Below are positions 55,112 through 64,000 of a stretch of 64,000 nt of DNA, in pieces. Position 1 is the first letter of the stretch, and the number at the start of each line of letters is the position of its first letter. The notes under the pieces are model-generated. The model ran no database searches, was not told the DNA's origin, and saw only the letters and a list, made by a program, of their open reading frames with translations. Location: positions 62,001 through 126,000 of the forward strand of contig NW_026992304.1 in the NCBI RefSeq assembly GCF_028769735.1, written 5' to 3'. A program made the translations under genes and the position numbers. This stretch comes from Zonotrichia leucophrys gambelii (lineage: Eukaryota; Chordata; Aves; Passeriformes; Passerellidae).

Positions 55112-58100
55112 TCAGGGGCTCCCCCGACACGGCCTCTTGCTGAGGTTGCCCAGCACCTGCTGCTGCTGCGGGCGGTAGGGCACCACGAAGGCGTCGGGCG
55201 GTAGCAGCGCCGCCCCGTCCGCGCCCAGCCGCCCCATCAGGACGTAGCTGGAGCCTGGAAGGGATTTGGGGAGGGGGCGTCAGGGCCAGGGGGCCCGAGC
55301 AGAGCCCCGCGGGCGCCCCCCGGGCACACGCACCTTTCTTGAGCGCGGGGCAGAGGCGGCAGGGCAGCTGCACCCGCAGCGAGGATCCCTTGGCGGGCTG
55401 AGGCAGCCCCAGCGCCGCCGCCGCCTTGAACACGCCGAGCACGGAGAGCACGGCCCAGCCCGGCTCCTGCGGAGGGCCCCGCGACACCGACTTCACCGTC
55501 CCGGTCAGCACTGCAGGGACGGGAACGGGGTAAGAACCCTTAAAGCTCGGGGTTGGGGGTTTGTGGGAGCCCGACCTCACTTTCCCCTCACGGTTCTGGG
55601 GAATTCTCCAGCGCCCGACCTCAGGTTCCCCTCACGGCTCTGAGGAATTCTCCAGAACTTTCTGGGTGCTCCCTGCCTCAGTTTCCCCTGTCGTTTTTGA
55701 GGGATTCTTCAGACTCCCAGCCTCAGTTTTCCTTCATGGTTTTGAGGATTCTCCAGAACCTTCTGGGCACTCCCCGCGTCAATTTGCCCTCACAGATTTG
55801 GGGAGTTCTCCAGTGCCGGGCCTCAGGTTCCCCTCACGGTTCTGAGGAATTCTCCAGAACTTTTCGAGCGCTCCTTGCCTCAGTTTCCCTCACGGTTCTG
55901 GGGACTTCTCCAGACTCCCAGCCTCACTTTCCCCTCACAATTTTAGGGATTCTCCCCCCCATTTCGAGCTCTCCCCGCTGTGTTTCCGGGGTGTTTCTCA
56001 CCGAAGTCGCTGCTGCAGAAGTTGCTCTGCAGGGTCCCGGCGCGGCGGCAGCGCTGAGGGCAGGGGGCGGCCGTGGGGACGGGCTCGGCGTTGGGGCCGG
56101 GGGGCGCCTTGGCCTTGGGGCCCCCGCGGGGCTTTGGGGCGGGGGTCTCGGGGGTCTCGCTGCCCCCCGCGGGGTCCCGCAGGGTGTAGGAGGCCGAGAA
56201 GCCGTCGGCGGTGACGCTCAGGTCGGACACGAACTGCACCAGCAGCTCCGGGGAGCTGGACACGATGGGGCTGGGGGATTTGGGGGGTCAGGGGGATTTG
56301 GGGTGTCTCGGGTGGTTTGGGGGGTGCTCATGGGGTCCCGGGTGCGTTTGGGGGGATTCCAGGTGGGTTTGGGGGGTCCCAGGTGGGTTTATGGGGTGCT
56401 CAGGGGGTCCCGGTTGCTGTCAGAGGAGATTTGGGGGGATCAGGAAGGTTTAAGAAGGATCGGGGCAGTTTAGGGGGGGATCACACGGGGTTGGGGGGAT
56501 GCTCAGGGGTCCCAGGTGGGTTTGGGGGGACCACAGGTGGGTTTGGGGGTGCTCAGAGGGTCCCGGTTGCTGTCAGGGGGTATTTGGGGGGGTTTCGGAG
56601 GGATCGGGGCAGATCGGAGGGGCGGGCCGGGGGGCCTCGTGGGGAGGGGGCTCACCCGGGGGTCTCCTCCCCGCAGAAGCGGCCGAGGCGCCGCGCGTCG
56701 TCCCGCGCCCCCCCCTCGAACACGGCCACGTAATCGTAGCGGCAATGCGGGTCGGGCTCCACGTCGAACTTCCCGAACCGCAGCTCCACCACCTGCACAT
56801 CCCCCCCGACCCGGGACCCGTGCTGAGACCCCCCCGGGTTCCCCCAGACCCTGCAGACCCCTCCCCAAATTCCCCCGAGCCCCCCCAGTCTCTGCTCAGC
56901 CTCCTGTGACATCCCATTGTGACCCCAAAAAGGAATTTCTGACCCCTCCCAAAGGATTTCTGACCCCCCCAAATTCCTCCTATCGCCCCCCAAACCCCCC
57001 CCAGACTCACCAACCCCCCCTTGAACACCCACAAATCCCTCCTGACCCCCCCAACCCCCAAATCTAAACGTCCCCTAATCCTCCTGACACCCCAAACGCC
57101 CCCCCAAACCCGCTGTGAAACCCCCAGACCTTGCCGGGGGGCGCCACGATGTGCCAGGAGCAGCTGATCCCGGGTGGATAATTCTCCTCGGGCCAGTTCG
57201 GGGTGCTCAGGCTGCCCTGGGGCTTCTCCAGCCTCCCGCCACAAAACTGATGCTCTGGGGGGGGTGGGGGTCGCGTTTTTGGGGGGCACAAACACCTTCG
57301 GACCCCCCTTCCCTCCCCACACCGCCGGCGTCTCCTCTGTCCCTGAGAGCCCCCAAAATTTTGGGGGAAATTTGGGGAGGGCTCCGCCAAAACCACCCTG
57401 GGACTGTTGAGGAGATGGAATCTGGGGAGTGAGACCCCCCGGGAATGTTTTCTGTAAATTTTTTAATTCTTTAATTTTTTTTGGGTGGGCGGGGGGGTCG
57501 TACTCACCATCAAAATAGTGCCAGGACTCCCCGAAAAATTGGGGTTTATTAAAGACCCCCGAGCGCCGCCGTCCCTGGGGGGGCCCTGCAAAAGGGTTGG
57601 GCTGGGTTGGGGGGGGCCTGGGGGGCTCCACGGCGCTTTTTGGGGTGGCTTTGGGGTTTTTTGGGGCGGTTTGGGATGTTCCATGCGGCTTTGAGGGGTC
57701 TCTGTACGGATTTGGGGTCTGGGTGGTTTTGGGGTCTCAGTGCTCCCTCCTTTCCCTCTCAGCTTTTCCCTCCCTTTTGTGCCATTTTTTGGTGCCAATA
57801 AATGAAGTTTCCTTGATTTTGTGCCATTTTTTTGTGCCAAAAAATGAGGTTTCCTTCATTTTGTGCCTTTTTTTTGCCAAAAAAATGAAGTTTCCTTCAT
57901 TTTATCGTGACATTTTGCTCCATTTTCCTCTCTGGCTTTTATCTCCAACTTCTTTCTTTTCACTCTTTTTTCTCCTCAGTTTTAAAATTTTTTTCTTTTC
58001 AGTTTTTCTCCCCTCATTTTTTCTTTTCCTCGTATTTTTCTCCTTTTCCTTTCACACTTTCCTTTTCTCCTTAGCTTTTCCCTCCTTTCCTCCCTTGCAC

Positions 58101-60275
58101 TTTTCCCTCATTCCCCTGTTTTCTCCTCAAACTTTCCCCCCATTTCCTCTCTCCCCTTTTCAATTTCTTCATCACACTTTTCCTTCATTTCTCTTTTTTT
58201 TTTATTTTCTCACTTTTCTCCCCATCGGGGTTTTCCCTTTCTGTTTTCAGTTTCACACTTTTCCCTCCTTTTCCATTCACACTTGTTCCTAATTCCCACT
58301 GTTTTCTCCTCATTCCCACTCTTTTTTCCTCATTCCCACTGTTCTCATTACTAGTGTTTTTTATTAAAACAGTGTTTTAATAAAATAAAGAGTTTTAATA
58401 AAGTGTCCTAGTATTCCTCATTCCACTGTTTTGTTTTCTCCTCATTCCCACTGTTCTCATTCCCGCTGTTGCTTTTTCCTAATTCCCACTGTTTTTCCTC
58501 ATTCCCATTATTTTCTGCTCATTCCTACTGTGTTTTCCTATTCCGTTTCTCATCCATTTTGCTCATTCCTACTGTTGTTTTTCTAATTCCCTGTTTTCCT
58601 TCCCATTATTTTCTGCTCATTCCTACTGTTGTTCTTTCCTCATTCCCACTCTTTTCTCCTACGAAATTTTCCAATTTCACCTGTTTTTCCCTCTTTCCCA
58701 TCTCTGTCCGGGGAGGCCTTTTGCCCTGTCATCCCTCAGATTTTGGGGCTCTTTGTGGCACTTTGGGGTCTCCACCAGATTTTGAGGGCATTGCTGTGAG
58801 GTTTTGGGTCTCTGCACATTTCCAGGGTGGTTTTGGGGCGTCCCCCGGGCCTGTCCCTGCTCCCCGCCGGCGGCGCTCCCCCGTTTCTGCCCCGGGGGTC
58901 TCCCCCGTTACCCACCGTGGCTCGGGGGGCTGCCGGCGCTGAACCAGGCCAGGAAGCCCCGTCCGGCCGTGGCGCCGTCGCTCTCCATGGTCAGGCGCAG
59001 CCGGTTCTGGGGCGCCCGCAGCGCCCCGGGGCGGAAGGTGCCGCAGAAGCGCCCCAGGAGCGGCGCCGCGGGGCCGTGGCCCCCGAACACCGACAGGGCG
59101 TCGAAACGGCACCGCGGGTCCGGCTCCAGGTCAAACACGCGGAACGAGAGCGTGGCCACCTGGCCCTCGGGCACCTGGGGACATTGGGGACACCAGTGGG
59201 GTCTGGGGACATTGGGGTCTGGGGACATTGGGGTCCGGCTCCAGGTCAAACACGCGGAATGAGAGCGTGGCCACCTGGCCCTCGGGCACCTGGGGACACA
59301 GGGGGTCACCAATGGGGTCTGGGGACATTGGGGACATTGCAGGGTCACCACCTGGCCCTCGGGCACCTGGGGACGTTGGGGGGGTCACAATGGGACATTG
59401 GGGACATTGCAGGGTCACCACCTGGCCCTCGGGCACCTGGGGACGTTGGGGGGGTCACAATGGGACACTGGGGACATTGCGGGGTCACCACCTGGCCCTC
59501 GGGCACCTGGGGACATTGGGGGTCACCACCAGGAGCTGGGGACACTGCAGGGTCGCCCTATCCAGGGAGCCCCGGGTGACCAGGTGGAGGTTGCCGGTTC
59601 CGGGGAGTCCCTCGGGTGTCGGGGTGACCGTGCGGGGTCTCCGGGGAGCCCCCCGGGGGTCCGTACCGTGATGGTCCAGGTGCAGTTGCTGCCGGGGGGG
59701 TAGTGCCGGGGGAAGCCCTCGCTGGCGATGAACCCCGACTCGCCGCGATGGTCCCCCCCGCACGGGAACACCGGGAACACCGGCCTGGGGGGCACACGGG
59801 GGAGTCAGAACCGAGGGAACCCCGGCGGTGCGGGGGTCCCGGTTCCGGGGGGTTCGGGACAGCCCCGGCTCTGGGGGGGCTCCTGGTTCATGGCTCCGGT
59901 TCTGGACCGGGCAGCGAGAGGCTCCCGGTGCCTGGGGGGGGTCGGGAACCGCGCGGGGCTCCCGGAGCGAGTTGTCCCGAACCGGGAATGTCCCGCCCCA
60001 GGCCCAGCCCCGTCCGCGGGGGTGGCGGTGCCACGTTCGGGGGGCGGTCCCGTCCCGGGGGGGGGTCCCGGGAGTCCCGTGCCGGTGGGGGGGGCCCGGG
60101 GTGGTCTCGGGGCTGCCGTCCCGGAGGGGTCCCGTCGGTGCCGTTACCTGGTGGCGTTGGGCCGGGGGCTGGGCGGGGGGCTCGGGGGCGGCTCCTGCCC
60201 CGCGGCCCGCGGGGGGCTCAGCGCCCCCAGCGCCCCGAGCAGCAGCAGCGGCAGCGACGGCCCCAGGCGGCTCAT
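55112..60275 (-). CDS. PCOLCE: PCOLCE, procollagen C-endopeptidase enhancer
   Basis: Secreted glycoprotein that binds fibrillar procollagen C-propeptides and speeds their cleavage by BMP1/tolloid proteases. Exons: 60148-60275, 59667-59784, 58916-59174, 57130-57254, 56656-56792, 56002-56270, 55334-55510, 55112-55254; 1356 nt, 451 aa (human 449). The signal peptide is [22 protein letters not shown]1 has [20 protein letters not shown] and [23 protein letters not shown]2 has [20 protein letters not shown] and [12 protein letters not shown] Pro-rich linker leads to the NTR domain ([30 protein letters not shown]) and the end [14 protein letters not shown]. All phases join. An additional in-frame exon candidate lies at 57508-57585. 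Confidence 0.96.
55540..56000. repeat. PCOLCE intron: TTCCCCTCACGGTTCTGAGG array
   Basis: Units of about 55-60 bp (CAGTTTCCCCTCACGGTTCT and ATTCTCCAGAAC) repeat about seven times. Confidence 0.75.
56275..56640. repeat. PCOLCE intron: GGGTCCCAGGTGGGTTTGGG array
   Basis: Imperfect units of about 20 and 180 bp; the block with GGTCCCGGTTGCTGTCAG is duplicated at about 56408 and 56562. Confidence 0.7.
57508..57585 (-). other. PCOLCE: Candidate extra in-frame PCOLCE exon (26 codons)
   Basis: Between PCOLCE exons 3 and 4 a 78-nt open stretch has TTTTGCAG before it and GTGAGTAC after it, and fits phase 1 to phase 1. It would insert 26 residues including [20 protein letters not shown] between the CUB1 end (AGSPPSH) and EHQFCGG. 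Mammalian PCOLCE has no such segment. It also contains TTTAATAAACC, a polyadenylation-like hexamer that could instead give a truncated CUB1 transcript. Confidence 0.35.
57590..58730. repeat. PCOLCE long intron: pyrimidine-rich repeats
   Basis: 57775-57900 holds three units of about 50 bp with TTTGTGCCATTTTTTTGTGC. 58270-58680 is a TCCTCATTCCCACTGTTTT array. No exon is recognised. Confidence 0.75.
59160..59570 (-). repeat. PCOLCE: Copies of the PCOLCE exon 3 acceptor edge
   Basis: The exon start VPEGQVATL with its CCCAG acceptor (real at 59174) is copied at about 59230-59295 (a 60-bp copy reaching [10 protein letters not shown]) and, as VPEGQVVTL, at about 59345, 59410 and 59480, in a GGGGACATTG array. 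Confidence 0.85.
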
Positions 60276-60620
60276 GGCGAACGGGGCCGGGGCGAACGGG
60301 GCCGGAACGGGACAGGAACGGGGCCGGGGGGGAACGGGGTCCAGGGAGGGGGGAACGGGGGGCGGGAATGAACGGGAAAAGGCGTGGCCTGGCGGCGACA
60401 CGCCCCAAAGGGGCGGAGCTCACGAACCCAGCTCCGCTCTGCCTGCGTGGGAGGGGCGGAGTTTTCCTGAAGGCCGCGCCCACAAACAGAAAGAGGCGGG
60501 GCCCTACGCGAGTGGGCGGAGACGGAGGCGTGCTCAGGGCGTGGCCTAGACATGCCAAGCTGGAGTGGGCGTGGCCAGCAGAGAGGAGGCACCAGACTTG
60601 GGGGGGGCCCCATAATTGAG
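60276..60620 (-). promoter_or_regulatory. PCOLCE: PCOLCE upstream region
   Basis: GC-rich block with GGGGCGGAG/GGGGCGTGGCC boxes upstream of the PCOLCE ATG at 60275. No TATA or CCAAT box is evident. The KIF1C 3' end follows at 60630. Confidence 0.4.
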
Positions 60621-60629
60621 GCGCTTCTG

Positions 60630-60635
60630 TTTAAT
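60630..60635 (-). terminator. KIF1C: Candidate KIF1C polyadenylation signal (ATTAAA)
   Basis: Minus-strand ATTAAA (plus TTTAAT) 205 bases after the KIF1C stop at 60840, in a small AT-rich patch. Confidence 0.5.
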
Positions 60636-60839
60636 TAGCGGGATCGCCATTAATTAAGGACTCCCCTCTAATAGGGGGGGCCCTCCTGACAGAGAACCCC
60701 TCCCCAGACACACACACACACGCGGGGGGGTGGGGCAGTGTGACAGCAGCTGGGGGCTCCCCGGGGCGGGGACACCCCCGAAATGTGGGGAGGGGGCTGT
60801 GATTGTCCATTTGGGGAGGGGGCGCGCCCCCAAATCCCC

Positions 60840-63999
<3,160 letters not shown>

Positions 64000-64000
64000 A

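Overview
The window is vertebrate nuclear DNA, most likely from a bird microchromosome. It is very GC-rich, genes are packed a few hundred bases to a few kilobases apart, introns are short and largely built of minisatellites, and all eight protein-coding genes are clear vertebrate orthologues. Assignment to birds is an inference from base composition, intron size and repeat style; the species cannot be named from sequence alone.

Layout, left to right: EPHB4 (minus, 893-13001, 17 coding exons), SRRT/ARS2 (plus, 15931-30265, 19 coding exons), TMEM256 (minus, 31537-32485), NLGN2 (plus, 36558-44279), AGFG2 (plus, 46898-49000), LRCH4 (minus, 50273-54233), PCOLCE (minus, 55112-60275) and the 3' half of KIF1C (minus, from 60840 past the right edge). 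Every exon chain was checked by hand for AG/GT borders and reading phase. Each joins into one frame ending at a stop, except KIF1C, whose motor half lies outside. In human, EPHB4, SRRT, AGFG2, LRCH4 and PCOLCE are on 7q22 and TMEM256, NLGN2 and KIF1C on 17p13, so this segment interleaves two human regions.

The genes are not a pathway: a receptor tyrosine kinase, an RNA-biogenesis scaffold, a small membrane protein, an inhibitory-synapse adhesion protein, an ArfGAP-like endocytic adaptor, an LRR membrane protein, a procollagen-processing enhancer and a kinesin. Convergent pairs (SRRT/TMEM256, AGFG2/LRCH4) share 3' regions; TMEM256/NLGN2 are divergent, with about 4 kb of repeats between them.

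The striking features are structural. First, exon edges with their splice sites are tandemly copied into the adjoining intron at dozens of places in nearly every gene. In LRCH4 this makes three perfectly periodic, in-frame 21-nt micro-exon-like units. Second, EPHB4 carries an open, in-frame insertion of about 266 codons made of two repeat families, placed between the two cysteines that close a small loop of the ephrin-binding domain. Third, EPHB4's SAM domain and LRCH4's CH domain are reduced. Fourth, several non-coding minisatellites are arrays of known transcription-factor motifs (YY1-like, CRE plus X-box, CCAAT plus X-box).
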